Source of the DNA: Chloroflexaceae bacterium
GTDB taxonomy: Bacteria; Chloroflexota; Chloroflexia; Chloroflexales; Chloroflexaceae
Direction: 5' to 3'
Assembly: GCA_025057155.1 (NCBI GenBank)
Contig: JANWYD010000020.1
Location: 36,626 to 100,625 of the forward strand
DNA: 64,000 nt
Shown piece after piece: positions 47,297-57,106 of this stretch. The position numbers and the translations under genes are program-made. Numbering within the stretch: the first letter of the stretch is position 1; each line of letters begins with the position of its first letter. The notes below the pieces were generated by a model. That model was not told the origin of the DNA. It did not search any database and saw only the letters and a program-made list of their open reading frames with translations.

Positions 47297-48523
47297 ATGG
47301 CGACGGAAGCGTCACAACCCCGCACCCGCGCCCCACGCCCGAACATCGGCGCGCTCCAATGGCTGCGCCAGAACCTGTTCAGCAACTGGTGGAACTCGCT
47401 GATCAGCATCGTCCTGCTGTTCCTGGTCTTCCAGGCCCTCAGCGCACTGCTGCGCTGGACGGTCACCACCGAGGGCTGGATCGCCGTAACGAGCAACGTG
47501 CGCCTGCTGATGGTTGGGCGGTACCCGCCGGATCAGCTCTGGCGCCCCGAGCTGGTAGCGGCGCTGGTCGCCGTGCTGCTTGGACTCAGCGGAGGAGTCT
47601 GGCGCGGCATCCCCCTGGTTCTCGCGGGAGGGTTCAGCGTGGCGATGATCATCCTGGGGTTGCTCTCGCTGGCGCTGCCGCCCGACCAGGCGCCGCCGGT
47701 CTTCTCGACACGGCTGTTCCTCTTCGGCGTAGCGGCTCTGGCGGGCCTGGGGATCGCCGCTGGCCAGCGTCTGGGCGAGGTCCTGCGCTGGCCGCTGGTG
47801 GCCGGGTGGATCCTGCTTTATCCTGCGGCGATCCTGATCCTGCGCGGCGTGGGCGAGGCCGCCATTGGCACCAACCTGTGGGGCGGGCTGATGCTTACGC
47901 TGATCCTGGCGGTCAGCGGGATCGTGCTCTCTTTTCCCCTGGGGGTGCTGCTGGCCCTGGGGCGGCGCAGCAACCTGCCGGTGATCAAATGGTTCTGCGT
48001 GGCCTACATCGAACTGATCCGCGGCGTGCCGCTGGTGACGGTGCTCTTCATGGCCTCGCTGATGCTGCCGCTGTTCCTGCCGGCGAACGTGCGCGTTGAC
48101 GCCGTGGTGCGCGCCATCGTCGCCGTGACGCTCTTCAGCGCGGCCTATCTGGCGGAAAATGTGCGCGGCGGATTGCAATCCATTCCCAGAGGGCAGATTG
48201 AGGCGGCGCGCGCCCTTGGCCTGAATGTGGTGCAGACTACCCTGCTGATCACCCTGCCCCAGGCCCTGCGGGCGGTCATCCCCGTGCTGGTAGGCCAGTT
48301 CATCGCCCTGTTCAAGGACACCTCGCTAGTGGTGATTATCGGCCTGATGGACCTGCTGGGGGCCGCGCAGGCCGTCTACACCCAGCCGCAGTGGCTCGGC
48401 ATTCCCGGCGGGGTGTGGCGCGAAACGTTCTTTGTGGTGGCGGGGATCTACTGGATCTTCAGCTTCACCATGTCGCGCACGGCGCGCCGGATTGAAACCG
48501 ATCTGCATGTGGGCAAGTTGTAA
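47297..48523 (+). CDS. aapM: Amino acid ABC transporter permease AapM
   Basis: 408 residues. N-terminal hydrophobic block, then LSFPLGVLLALGRRSNLPVIKW, YIELIRGVPLVTVLFMASLMLP, and the EAA loop GQIEAARALGLNVVQTTLLITLPQALR. Partner of AapQ. Separated from aapP by 67 bp containing a GCAACC-type hairpin. Confidence 0.94.
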   Translation: MATEASQPRTRAPRPNIGALQWLRQNLFSNWWNSLISIVLLFLVFQALSALLRWTVTTEGWIAVTSNVRLLMVGRYPPDQLWRPELVAALVAVLLGLSGGVWRGIPLVLAGGFSVAMIILGLLSLALPPDQAPPVFSTRLFLFGVAALAGLGIAAGQRLGEVLRWPLVAGWILLYPAAILILRGVGEAAIGTNLWGGLMLTLILAVSGIVLSFPLGVLLALGRRSNLPVIKWFCVAYIELIRGVPLVTVLFMASLMLPLFLPANVRVDAVVRAIVAVTLFSAAYLAENVRGGLQSIPRGQIEAARALGLNVVQTTLLITLPQALRAVIPVLVGQFIALFKDTSLVVIIGLMDLLGAAQAVYTQPQWLGIPGGVWRETFFVVAGIYWIFSFTMSRTARRIETDLHVGKL

Positions 48524-48531
48524 GCCCTGTG

Positions 48532-48556
48532 CAGCGCAATCTTCCAGGTTGCGCTG
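48532..48556 (+). repeat. Hairpin between aapM and aapP (family F)
   Basis: CAGCGCAA-TCTTCCAGG-TTGCGCTG, 8-bp stem, sitting in the only sizeable gap inside the aap operon. It could partly terminate or protect mRNA ends and so set the level of the ATPase. Confidence 0.55.
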
Positions 48557-48590
48557 CCAACCATAAAAACCTGAAAGGATCTTCAAAATC

Positions 48591-49343
<753 letters not shown>

Positions 49344-49463
49344 AGCACTGACCGGAATGCTTGATCCACTGAGGACCCTGAGCGGTGTAGCTCGCTGCGC
49401 CTGCGCCGCCATCGTTAGGTCAACCGTTTCGAGAAACGCTACAGGCTGCGCCGCTGCTCGAAG

Positions 49464-49488
49464 GTGTGGGGAAACCAGGTTTCCCCAC
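49464..49488. repeat. GGGGAAACC palindrome (family A)
   Basis: GTGTGGGGAAACCAGGTTTC plus CCCAC, followed by GCCCCTGCCTG and then a GGGAGGGTGAAGCCCTCC hairpin. It lies between convergent aapP and the M24 peptidase gene. Confidence 0.85.
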
Positions 49489-49587
49489 GCCCCTGCCTGA
49501 TGAGGGGCCGGGAGGGTGAAGCCCTCCTGGAACATCCATGAGGTTCAGGGAAAGCGTGACCCGCCCACGACCCTCCAGAGGCTAACG

Positions 49588-50706
49588 TTACTCCCCCACG
49601 ATGCGCAACGCTCGGCCGAAGGCGGTGAGGCTGCGGGCGCCGTCTGCGGTGATCACCACGTCGTCCTCGATGCGCGCGCCGGCAACGCCGGGCAGGTAGA
49701 TGCCCGGCTCGACCGTGAAGGTGGTGCCGGGGCGCAGGGGTTCGTTGTCGCCGGCGACGATATTCGGCGGCTCGTGGGTCTCCAGCCCAAAGCCGTGGCC
49801 GGTGCGGTGGATGAAGTACTCCCCGTAGCCGCCCTGCTCGATCACCGCGCGCGCCGCCGCATCAATCGCTGCGCCGCTGGCCCCCGGACGGGCCGCTGCG
49901 CGCCCTGCCTCATTGGCCCGCAACACGAGATCGTAGATCCGGCGCGCCAGTTCTCCCGGCTCGCCAATCGCGATCGTGCGCGTAATGTCGGAGACATACC
50001 CCTGGTAGCGCGCGCCGCAGTCGAGGATCACCAGGTCGCCGGGTTGCAGCGGGCGATCACTGTTGCTGTGGTGCGGATTGGCCGCGTTGGGTCCCGAGGC
50101 GACGATGTTCTCGAAGCTCTCACCCTCGGCGCCCGCGGCGAGAATGGCCTCGGAGCACAGCCGCGATACCTGGCGTTCGGTCATGCCCACGCGGATCTGG
50201 GCGATGGTGCGTTCCAGGGCGCTCTCGACGATGCGCACCGCCTGTTCGATGGCCGCCAGTTCCGCGGCGTCCTTCACCATGCGCAGATCGGCCAGGATCG
50301 GGGTGGCATCGCGGGTGCGCAGATCGGGAATAGCCGCCTCAAGGGCGCGCAGTTCCATCACACGCATAGCAGTGTGCTCGACGGCCAGGGTACACCCGCG
50401 GGCATGGGGGCCAAAGGCAGCGGCGACGGCAGTGGCCAGGGCCGTGGCGGGACCCTCGGTGTCGTGCCAGGAGAAGTAGCGCATTGGGATGCGCGCAGCG
50501 GCCTCGGCGCGCCCGTGCTCCAGCGCGGGAACGACCAGGCATGGCGGCGCCCCATCGGCGGGCACGAGCGCCAGGGTCAGACGTTTGCCGGGATGGAAGC
50601 TCAGCCCGCTGAGGTAGGCCAGGTTGGCGTCGGGCATGAGCGCCAGCCCGTCGAGCCGCTGGTCGCGCAGGGACTCGATGAGGCGCTGAAGGCGTTGGGG
50701 ATGCAT
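49588..50706 (-). CDS. M24-family peptidase (Xaa-Pro aminopeptidase-like)
   Basis: 372 residues. N-terminal creatinase-like domain (MHPQRLQRLIESLRDQRLDGLALMPDANLAYLSG), then the pita-bread catalytic domain with all metal ligands: DCGARYQGYVSDITRT (Asp, Asp), TGHGFGLETHEPP (His), VEPGIYLPG (Glu) and ARIEDDVVIT (Glu). Likely a cytoplasmic Xaa-Pro dipeptidase or aminopeptidase with a dinuclear Mn/Co centre. Confidence 0.93.
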   Translation of the reverse strand: MHPQRLQRLIESLRDQRLDGLALMPDANLAYLSGLSFHPGKRLTLALVPADGAPPCLVVPALEHGRAEAAARIPMRYFSWHDTEGPATALATAVAAAFGPHARGCTLAVEHTAMRVMELRALEAAIPDLRTRDATPILADLRMVKDAAELAAIEQAVRIVESALERTIAQIRVGMTERQVSRLCSEAILAAGAEGESFENIVASGPNAANPHHSNSDRPLQPGDLVILDCGARYQGYVSDITRTIAIGEPGELARRIYDLVLRANEAGRAAARPGASGAAIDAAARAVIEQGGYGEYFIHRTGHGFGLETHEPPNIVAGDNEPLRPGTTFTVEPGIYLPGVAGARIEDDVVITADGARSLTAFGRALRIVGE

Positions 50707-50779
50707 GGTGGCTCCTTGATGCTGAATGCGCTAAACTGGCCTTCCCTCTTCCCGCCAGAACAATTCTGGGGGGCGTTCC

Positions 50780-50875
50780 TCACCATCCCCCAGGACCCCT
50801 CCCTCTCCACCTGCGGTGGAGAGGGAGAGGGCGCCGAGCGCCGCGAGGCGAGGGAGGGTGAGGACCCTCACCCAT
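50780..50875. repeat. Compound REP-like palindrome (family E)
   Basis: TCTCCACCTGCGGTGGAGAG at the centre with CTCACC- and GGTGAGGA-containing outer arms, as in the 694-786 copy. Lies between panE and the M24 gene. Confidence 0.7.
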
Positions 50876-51809
50876 CTTCCACCAAGGCTCCGCGGGCGGC
50901 CAGTTCCTGGGGCAGCAGGGCGTGATACAGGAAGCTGTGGACCGGGGTGGGCACGCCAGCGGCCTGACCGAGGCGCACCACGGCGCCGTTCTGCGCCTCC
51001 AACTCGGAAGGTCGGCCCTCCATGATGTCGCGCTGCATCGAGGCGGTGCTCTCGTAGGGCAGGGTGTCGAGGAAGCGCAGCGTCGCCTCAACCTGGGCCG
51101 GGGCGACGGCCACACCGCGAGCATTCGCTACTGCCACCACTTCGCGCAGCGCCGCCTCGGCCAGCGCCCGCGTGCCCGGCAGCCGCAGCCAGACCCCCAG
51201 CGGCGCGCGGGTGACGGCGCCGAGACCGCTCCAGGTGCACACAAGCATGAACTTCTCCCAGATCGCCACGTGAATGTCGGGCGGGACGACGGCGCCAAAG
51301 CCCGCCTCGCTGAAGGCGGTCTGCAGGGCCTCGACGCGGGCGCTGCGCCGGTTGTCAAGCTCGCCGAAGATAATCGTCGGCTCGGCCCCCACGTGGCGAA
51401 TGACCCCTGGCGCAGCGATATAGGCGATGATGCGACACAACCCGCCGAGCACATGATCCTGCCCGAGGGCCGCTGCGAGGATGTCGTGGGCCTCGACGCC
51501 GTTGAGCAAAGGCAGCACTGCCGTCTCCGGGCCGATCAGCGGCGCCAGCGCAGGGGCCGCCTCGATAAGCTGCCAGGTCTTCACTGCCACCAGCAGCAGA
51601 TCCACGGGGCCGACGGCTGCGGGATCGCTGGCGGCGCCGGCGGGCCGCACGCTGAAGGCGCCCTTCGGGCTCTCGACGCGCAGGCCGGAGGCTCGCACGC
51701 CCTCCAGATGCGCGCCCCGGCCAATCAGGTGCACCTCGTGACCGGCCCGCGCCAGGTGCGCGCCAAAATAACCGCCTACCCCTCCCGGGCCAAAGACCGC
51801 GATGCGCAT
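50868..51809 (-). CDS. panE: 2-dehydropantoate 2-reductase-like protein
   Basis: 313 residues. Rossmann NADP motif MRIAVFGPGGVGGYFGAHLA, then VDLLLVAVKTWQL, NGVEAHDILAAALG, the catalytic Lys of IWEKFMLVCTWSG, and the C-terminal SSMQRDIMEGRPSELE-like segment (STASMQRDIMEGRPSELEA) with the conserved Glu. PanE reduces ketopantoate for pantothenate and CoA synthesis. No other pan gene is nearby, so a related ketoacid reductase is possible. Confidence 0.87.
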   Translation of the reverse strand: MRIAVFGPGGVGGYFGAHLARAGHEVHLIGRGAHLEGVRASGLRVESPKGAFSVRPAGAASDPAAVGPVDLLLVAVKTWQLIEAAPALAPLIGPETAVLPLLNGVEAHDILAAALGQDHVLGGLCRIIAYIAAPGVIRHVGAEPTIIFGELDNRRSARVEALQTAFSEAGFGAVVPPDIHVAIWEKFMLVCTWSGLGAVTRAPLGVWLRLPGTRALAEAALREVVAVANARGVAVAPAQVEATLRFLDTLPYESTASMQRDIMEGRPSELEAQNGAVVRLGQAAGVPTPVHSFLYHALLPQELAARGALVEDG

Positions 51810-51824
51810 CCAGATCTCCTTATA

Positions 51825-51890
51825 GCAGTGCCTGTTGAATACGGCCCGTGCGCATCATCCAACAATCCAAAATCCAAAATCGTATTACAT
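51825..51890 (+). repeat. AT-rich dispersed repeat (family D)
   Basis: CCTGTTGAATACGGCC, then GTGCGCATCATCCAACAATC and CAAAATCCAAAATC, as in the other family-D copies. It lies between the panE-like gene and the FHA gene. Confidence 0.65.
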
Positions 51891-52568
51891 CTCCACCCGC
51901 AGGCGCAGGTTTCCCAGGCGCAACTCATCGCCGTGTTTGAGCGGCGCGGGCTGGCGCGGACTCAGGCGGGCGGCATTGAGAAAGGTCCCATTGGTGCTAT
52001 CGAGATCCTCGACCATGATCTGGCCGCCCTGCACAAAGAGGCGCGCGTGGCGGCGGCCCACGCCGAGATTGAGGCCATTGTAATCGGTCAGATCAACGTC
52101 GGGGAAGAAATTGCTCACCGCGTCGGCGCGCCCGACCAGAGCCTGCGGCGCAGCCGGGAGCGGCACCACGACGCCGGAGGGCTGCACCAGCAGCCGCGCC
52201 GGGGCCAGGGTTGTCCGCAGCGGCGGGGCGGGCGCCACTGGCGGGGTCGCTGGCGCTACCGGCCGCGGCGGCGGGTAAGCGGGCTGGGGCGGCACGCCGC
52301 CGTAGGCCGGCGCAGGAGCGACCGGACGCGTCGCGCCGAGCAGGGGCGCGCCGCAGGTGTCGCAGAAGGCCTCTCCCGGAATGACCGTCACTCCACACTG
52401 CGGGCAGGTAGATGGCCCGGCAGCGGGCGTAGCGGCCGGGCGTGCCGGAGCGGGCGCCGGCGGCGCAGCCGGACCCTGCGCGGGTACGGGGATCAACACT
52501 GCGCCGCACTGGTCACAGTAGCGCGCGGAAGGGGGATTTTCAATACCACATTGCGGACAGAACGGCAT
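51885..52568 (-). CDS. Zinc-ribbon FHA-domain protein
   Basis: 227 residues. Two N-terminal zinc ribbons (FCPQCGIENPPSARYCDQC and CPQCGVTVIPGEAFCDTC) are joined by a Pro/Ala-rich linker to a C-terminal FHA domain: LVGRADAVSNFFPDVDLTDY, then the phosphopeptide-binding GVGRRHARL and LDSTNGTFLN. FHA domains bind phosphothreonine, so this is likely an adaptor of Ser/Thr kinase signalling. No kinase is adjacent. Confidence 0.88.
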   Translation of the reverse strand: MPFCPQCGIENPPSARYCDQCGAVLIPVPAQGPAAPPAPAPARPAATPAAGPSTCPQCGVTVIPGEAFCDTCGAPLLGATRPVAPAPAYGGVPPQPAYPPPRPVAPATPPVAPAPPLRTTLAPARLLVQPSGVVVPLPAAPQALVGRADAVSNFFPDVDLTDYNGLNLGVGRRHARLFVQGGQIMVEDLDSTNGTFLNAARLSPRQPAPLKHGDELRLGNLRLRVEM

Positions 52569-52675
52569 AGGTTTCCCACTCCCAGATATGGTTTGAATGT
52601 CCTGACGATAAGACCGCGCGCGGAAACGGTCTGTTGCAGGGTACTATAGCACACGCCACGCCACCTGCAACCAGG

Positions 52676-52703
52676 GGTAGGAGGAAACCAGGCTTCCCCC
52701 TAC
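52676..52703. repeat. GGGGAAACC palindrome (family A), diverged
   Basis: GGTAGGAGGAAACCAGGCTT plus CCCCCTACC, followed by the GGGAGGGTAAAGCCCTCC hairpin at about 52711-52738. Confidence 0.65.
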
Positions 52704-52811
52704 CGGTAGGGCAGGGCCGGGAGGGTAAAGCCCTCCCAGGCAAGCTTGTATTGCTCCATCCCCCTGCTATAATGCCATGCACGCCAATCAGGATACGAGG
52801 GAGCAGCGTCC

Positions 52812-54059
52812 ATGGACCTCACCGCCGGCTACGAGATGTTTCTGAACGAGGAGCACGCCATGCTGCGGCAAACGGTGCGCCGGTTTGCCGAGCAGGAGGT
52901 TGCGCCGTTCATTCGCGTCTGGGATCGATCAGGGGCCGAACAGCACGAGGGCCCCGAAGCACGTCCGCACATTCGCCCGGTGCTGAAGCGGATGGGCGAA
53001 CTCGGCTTCCTGGGCATCTGCCTGCCCCGACGCTACGGCGGCGCGGGCATGGACTACCTGGCCCTCGCGGTGGTGTGCGAGGAACTCGAACGGGTAGACA
53101 GCTTCCTGCGCGTGGTGATGTCGGTGCATACCGGCCTCAACTCGCTAAGCCTCTTCCAGTGGGGCACCGAGGAGCAAAAGCAGCGGTATCTGGTTCCCCA
53201 GGCCCGCGGCGAGCAACTCGCCGGCTACTGTCTCACCGAGCCCGATTCGGGCACCGATGCCGCCGCGATGCGCGCCACCGCTCGCCGCGACGGCGATAGC
53301 TACATCCTCAACGGCGAAAAGACCTGGATCAGCCTGGCCGACATTGCCGACAACTTCCTGGTGATGGCCAAGACCGATCCGGAGCGGGGCGCGCGGGGCA
53401 TTTCGGCCTTCATCGTCGAGCGGCGCTGGCCGGGGGTCTCAAGCCAGCCCATCCACGGGAAGCTCGGGGTGCGGGCCGGTAACACCGGCAGCGTCATTTT
53501 TCAGGATGTACGGGTGCCGGCGGCCAACCGCCTTGGCGAGGAAGGCGAGGGCTTCAAAATCGCCATGGCCGCCCTCGACAACGGGCGCTACACCGTAGCC
53601 GCCGGGGCCACCGGGCTGATCCAGGCCAGCCTGGAGGCCAGCCTGCGCTACGCCCGTGAACGCCACACCTTCGGCAGACCCATCGCCGAACACCAACTGG
53701 TCAAGCGCATGCTCAGCCACATGGTGCGCAAGCTCGACACCTCGCGATTACTGGTCTACCGGGCGGGCTGGATGAAAAACCGCGGCCTGCGCAACACCCG
53801 CGAAACCACCCTGGCCAAGTGGCATGCTACGGTATCGAGCTTCGAATGCGCCGATGATGCGCTTCAGATCCACGGCGCCTACGGCTATTCCGACGAGTAT
53901 CCGGTTGAACGCTACCTGCGGAATGCGCGCGGGGCGGTGATCTACGAAGGCACCCGCGAATTGCAGGAACTCTTGCAGGCCGATTTCGCCCTCGGTTACC
54001 GCACCAACCCTCCGCTGCGCTGCGAACTTCCGGCATATGACCCTGAGGCATGGGGTTGA
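52812..54059 (+). CDS. Acyl-CoA dehydrogenase (short-chain / glutaryl-CoA type)
   Basis: 415 residues. FAD-linked ACAD: YCLTEPDSGTDAAAM and WISLADIADNFLVMAKT flavin-binding strands, GAYGYSDEYPVERYLRNARG, and the catalytic base in IYEGTRELQ. Oxidises an acyl-CoA to the enoyl form, passing electrons to EtfAB, which are encoded next. The substrate class (short-chain, isovaleryl or glutaryl) cannot be fixed. Preceded by GGGAGCAGCG. Confidence 0.9.
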   Translation: MDLTAGYEMFLNEEHAMLRQTVRRFAEQEVAPFIRVWDRSGAEQHEGPEARPHIRPVLKRMGELGFLGICLPRRYGGAGMDYLALAVVCEELERVDSFLRVVMSVHTGLNSLSLFQWGTEEQKQRYLVPQARGEQLAGYCLTEPDSGTDAAAMRATARRDGDSYILNGEKTWISLADIADNFLVMAKTDPERGARGISAFIVERRWPGVSSQPIHGKLGVRAGNTGSVIFQDVRVPAANRLGEEGEGFKIAMAALDNGRYTVAAGATGLIQASLEASLRYARERHTFGRPIAEHQLVKRMLSHMVRKLDTSRLLVYRAGWMKNRGLRNTRETTLAKWHATVSSFECADDALQIHGAYGYSDEYPVERYLRNARGAVIYEGTRELQELLQADFALGYRTNPPLRCELPAYDPEAWG

Positions 54060-54389
54060 CAGCCGGGCCGAAAATGCGGATTATACGCGCATGTAGAGGC
54101 GTCCCGGACCTTACCGGTTTTGCAAACCCGCGGGGCTGATGCGACATCTTTGGGGCAAACTCCACCCTCCGAGTTTTTCGTTGGTTCTGGCGGATGCGCC
54201 GCCAGAACCAACAAAAAAAGGATCCTGTCGGGCGGCGTAGCCGACCCACGGCCCGCCGCCAGAGGCGGACGCAGCCCGGCGCAAACCTGTAAGGTCCGGG
54301 ACAAGGGACAGAGAACGTGGTACAATCGGTGGCGTTACAGGTGCCGGTAGGGTGTCGCGCGGGCGGCGCCCCGATGAAGGAGCTTGGGC
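54060..54389. other. 330-bp gap with an inverted-repeat element before etfB
   Basis: The element listed at 54101-54302 fills most of the gap. A weak TACAAT at 54321-54326 could drive etfB. Confidence 0.6.
54101..54302. mobile_element. 202-bp inverted-repeat element (family C)
   Basis: Left end GTCCCGGACCTTACCGGTTT (54101-54120) matches the inverted right end GTCCCGGACCTTACAGGTTT (54302-54283), 19 of 20. An inner hairpin of 13-bp arms (GGTTCTGGCGG...) at about 54180-54210 has flanking T- and A-runs that extend the stem. No coding capacity; a MITE-like element is inferred. No clear target duplication. Confidence 0.55.
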
Positions 54390-55166
54390 ATGCACATCGT
54401 CGTGTGTATGAAGCAGGTCCCTCGGGACAACTCGGTCAAGATCAACCCTGACCTGAGCATCAACGCCGACGGGATCGAGAAGATCATCAACCTGTTCGAC
54501 GAGTACGCGATCGAAGAAGGGATTATCTGGAACGAGAAGCACGGCGGGAAGCTGACCGTTCTCTCCATGGGCACCGACGAGTGGGTTGAGCAGATGCGCC
54601 GCGCCCTGGCGATGGGGGCCACCGACTCGCTGCTGCTGAAGGATCCGGCATTTGCTACGCTCGACACCATCGCCGCGGCGAAAGTGGTTGCGGCGGCGAT
54701 CCGCAAGCTCGGCGACGTGGATCTGATCCTCACCGGCCGGAACAGCACCGACGATGAGAGCGGCGCCTTCGCCCCCGCCCTGGCGCGGGTCCTGGGCTGG
54801 CCCCAGCTCACTTATGTGGGAAAGGTGATTGATGTCAATCCCGGCAACAAGACGATCACCGCCGAGCGGCACCTGGAGACGGTGGTGGAGACGGTGACCG
54901 CGCCGTTGCCTGCCGTAGTGAGCGTGATCAAGGACATCAACAACCCGCGCTATCCTTCACTGCTGAAGATCAAGAAGGTCGCCAAGGTGGAGCCGCCGGT
55001 GTGGACGGCCGCCGATCTGGGCGTCACCGGGATTACCTCGGCGGTGACAATCACGCAGCGCGTGCCGCCGCCGCCGCGTCCAAGCGGGGAGATGATTGAC
55101 GGCCCCGACGCGGCCGCCAAGGTGAAGAAACTGGTCGATAAGTTGCTGGAGAACCAGATTATCTAG
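54390..55166 (+). CDS. etfB: Electron transfer flavoprotein beta subunit
   Basis: 258 residues from ATG 54390, AAGGAG 8 nt upstream. ETF-beta: MHIVVCMKQVPRDNSVKINP, LGATDSLLL-like AMGATDSLLLKD, the ETF signature in VVSVIKDINNPRYPSLLKIKK. Forms the FAD/AMP-binding heterodimer with EtfA, carrying electrons from acyl-CoA dehydrogenase to the quinone pool. 69 bp before etfA. Confidence 0.95.
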   Translation: MHIVVCMKQVPRDNSVKINPDLSINADGIEKIINLFDEYAIEEGIIWNEKHGGKLTVLSMGTDEWVEQMRRALAMGATDSLLLKDPAFATLDTIAAAKVVAAAIRKLGDVDLILTGRNSTDDESGAFAPALARVLGWPQLTYVGKVIDVNPGNKTITAERHLETVVETVTAPLPAVVSVIKDINNPRYPSLLKIKKVAKVEPPVWTAADLGVTGITSAVTITQRVPPPPRPSGEMIDGPDAAAKVKKLVDKLLENQII

Positions 55167-55234
55167 CGCAGGCGTTGCCCCCGCGCCGGTGGCGCTCCCG
55201 CTGGCGCTGGCAATGTGTGTCGCAGGAGGAACAT

Positions 55235-56209
55235 ATGCCGGGCGTGCTGGTTTATGTAGAGCAGGTGGACGGCGAGATCGCCGCCGTCACGCGGGAGTTG
55301 CTGGGCAAGGGCAAGGAACTGGCGGCCGCCCTTGGCGGCCCACTGAGCGCGGTGGTGGTGGGCAGCGGCGTGGGCGCGCTGGCCGAGAAGGCGGCGGTCT
55401 ACGGAGCCGACACGGTCTATACCGTTGATGATCCGCGCCTCTCCCCCTACACGACCGACGGGCACGTGGCGGCAGCGAAGGTCGCCGTGGCCGCGACGCA
55501 GCCCGCCCTGATCCTCGCCGGGGCCAGCTTCCAGATGCGCGACTTCGGCGCGGCCCTGGCTGCCGATCTGGACGCCGGGCTGGTGGTGGACGCCATCGAC
55601 CTTAAAGCCGAGGGCGGCGCGGTGACTGCGGTGCGCCCCTCCCACGGCGGGAACGTGATCAACACCTATGCCTTCGCCGCTGGCCGCCCGGTGGTGGCCC
55701 TGGTCCGCAAGCAGAGCTTCCCCGAGGCCCAGCCCGGCGCCGCTGGCAGCGTGCAGGCCCTGGCCCTCGGTGGGGCGGAGATCCGCACCACTGTCACCAG
55801 CGTGGCGCCAAAGACCGGCGCGGTCAACCTCACCGACGCCGCCATCATTGTGACCGGCGGGCGCGGTCTTGGCGATAAGGACAACTACTACCGGCTCATC
55901 CCGCCGCTGGCCGAGGCCCTCGGCGGAGCCTATGGCGCCTCGCGCGCCATCGTTGACGCTGGCTGGGTGCCCTACGAGCACCAGGTCGGCCAGACCGGCA
56001 AGACGGTCTCGCCCAAGCTCTACGTGGCCTGCGGCGTCTCCGGGGCCATCCAGCACCTGGCGGGCATGCGCACCAGCCGCAATATCGTGGCGATCAACAA
56101 GGACCCTGATGCGCCAATCTTCCGCGTTGCCACCTTTGGCCTGGTTGGCGATGTGAACGAGGTGCTGCCCCTGCTCACCCAGGAGCTGAAGGCCCGCCTG
56201 AGCCGGTAA
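55235..56209 (+). CDS. etfA: Electron transfer flavoprotein alpha subunit
   Basis: 324 residues from ATG 55235 with AGGAGG upstream. N-terminal [22 protein letters not shown]-terminal FAD domain with [26 protein letters not shown]-type segment, [16 protein letters not shown] and [13 protein letters not shown]. Partner of EtfB. Confidence 0.95.
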   Translation: MPGVLVYVEQVDGEIAAVTRELLGKGKELAAALGGPLSAVVVGSGVGALAEKAAVYGADTVYTVDDPRLSPYTTDGHVAAAKVAVAATQPALILAGASFQMRDFGAALAADLDAGLVVDAIDLKAEGGAVTAVRPSHGGNVINTYAFAAGRPVVALVRKQSFPEAQPGAAGSVQALALGGAEIRTTVTSVAPKTGAVNLTDAAIIVTGGRGLGDKDNYYRLIPPLAEALGGAYGASRAIVDAGWVPYEHQVGQTGKTVSPKLYVACGVSGAIQHLAGMRTSRNIVAINKDPDAPIFRVATFGLVGDVNEVLPLLTQELKARLSR

Positions 56210-56218
56210 GATTGGACG

Positions 56219-56240
56219 GTGGGGAAACCCGGTTTCCCCC
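56219..56240. repeat. GGGGAAACC palindrome (family A)
   Basis: GTGGGGAAACCCGGTTTCCC plus CC, immediately after etfA. Confidence 0.75.
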
Positions 56241-56468
56241 GCACCCCTGCACCCTCGAGGGAGACGGTCTGGGAGGTCAAAGCGCCCCCAGACCGTCTTT
56301 TGCCACTCAAACCGAAGGTTCCTCCAGACCTCCCCTACAAGGAGCAGTCTCATTCGGCAATCCGCAATTGTCCCGGTCCAATTCTCAGGTTTCGCTCTCC
56401 GCCTCGAGTTCATCCGCGAGGGTCTCCAGCCAGGTCATGAACTGCCGGCAATCGGCTTCAAACTGGCG

Positions 56469-56900
56469 TCAGACCTCAGGATACCGCCTGATAAGCTGTT
56501 CGATCCGCTCGCGATCCAGCTCGCACCCGTAGATGTTCCGCACCACGTAGCGGAACGCCAGATACTCCCGCAGAGCCTCGACTGTTTCTGAGGCAAGCAG
56601 CGCCGGGCGATCCTGCCACGCCAGGCCCATCCGTTCCAGCAGCCGCCGATGCCAGTCAAATCCGCTCGGAGGCATGCCGTTCAACTCTGCTACAGTGGTT
56701 TGAAAAATGCGCTCGCATCCAGTATAGAAATTGTGGAGCTTGAGGGCCAGGTTCTCGTAGAACAGGCGGGCATGTTCGGGATAAGTCGCAATCTGCGCGT
56801 GGACAAAGGCGATATCCTCGGCAAGCCGCTGCAAGTAGTGCAATTCGACGCTAATGTCGGCGGCAACGCCGCGAAGCACCGCGGATGTTCTCTGCCGCAT
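56469..56900 (-). CDS. HEPN-domain protein (HepT-like) with altered R-x4-H motif
   Basis: 143 residues from ATG 56900, GGAGGAG upstream; GTG 56930 has no such site. All-helical: VELHYLQRLAEDIAFVHAQI, then FYENLALKLHNFYTGCERIF, a HEPN core. The segment where HepT-type RNases have FRHxFRHxYxxxLD reads FRYVVRNIYGCELDRERIE, so the His is Asn (Tyr in the first position). It probably lacks the catalytic base. The likely partner, an MNT nucleotidyltransferase, lies 206 bp upstream; normally these genes overlap or abut. Confidence 0.75.
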   Translation of the reverse strand: MRQRTSAVLRGVAADISVELHYLQRLAEDIAFVHAQIATYPEHARLFYENLALKLHNFYTGCERIFQTTVAELNGMPPSGFDWHRRLLERMGLAWQDRPALLASETVEALREYLAFRYVVRNIYGCELDRERIEQLIRRYPEV

Positions 56901-56945
56901 TCTTTGATGTTCTCCTCCGAGAATCTCCACTCAGGCAGGCGCATA

Positions 56946-56963
56946 GAGAAACCCGGTTTCCCC
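56946..56963. repeat. GGGGAAACC palindrome (family A) between MNT and HEPN genes
   Basis: GAGAAACCCGGTTTCCCC, followed at 57012-57050 by a second AAACAAAGGTTT-containing hairpin and GGGGGCTTCGCTCCCC. These repeats fill the gap in the split toxin-antitoxin-like pair. Confidence 0.65.
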
Positions 56964-57106
56964 ACCCTCATCCAAACAGAGATGCATGGCGCTTTCGCAG
57001 ATCCTCAGGTGAGAAACAAAGGTTTCCAGGGGGGCTTCGCTCCCCAGACCCATCCGCAGGAGGATCCGGACAGGCTCGATGTGGATCAAGCATGCCGGTC
57101 AGCGCT

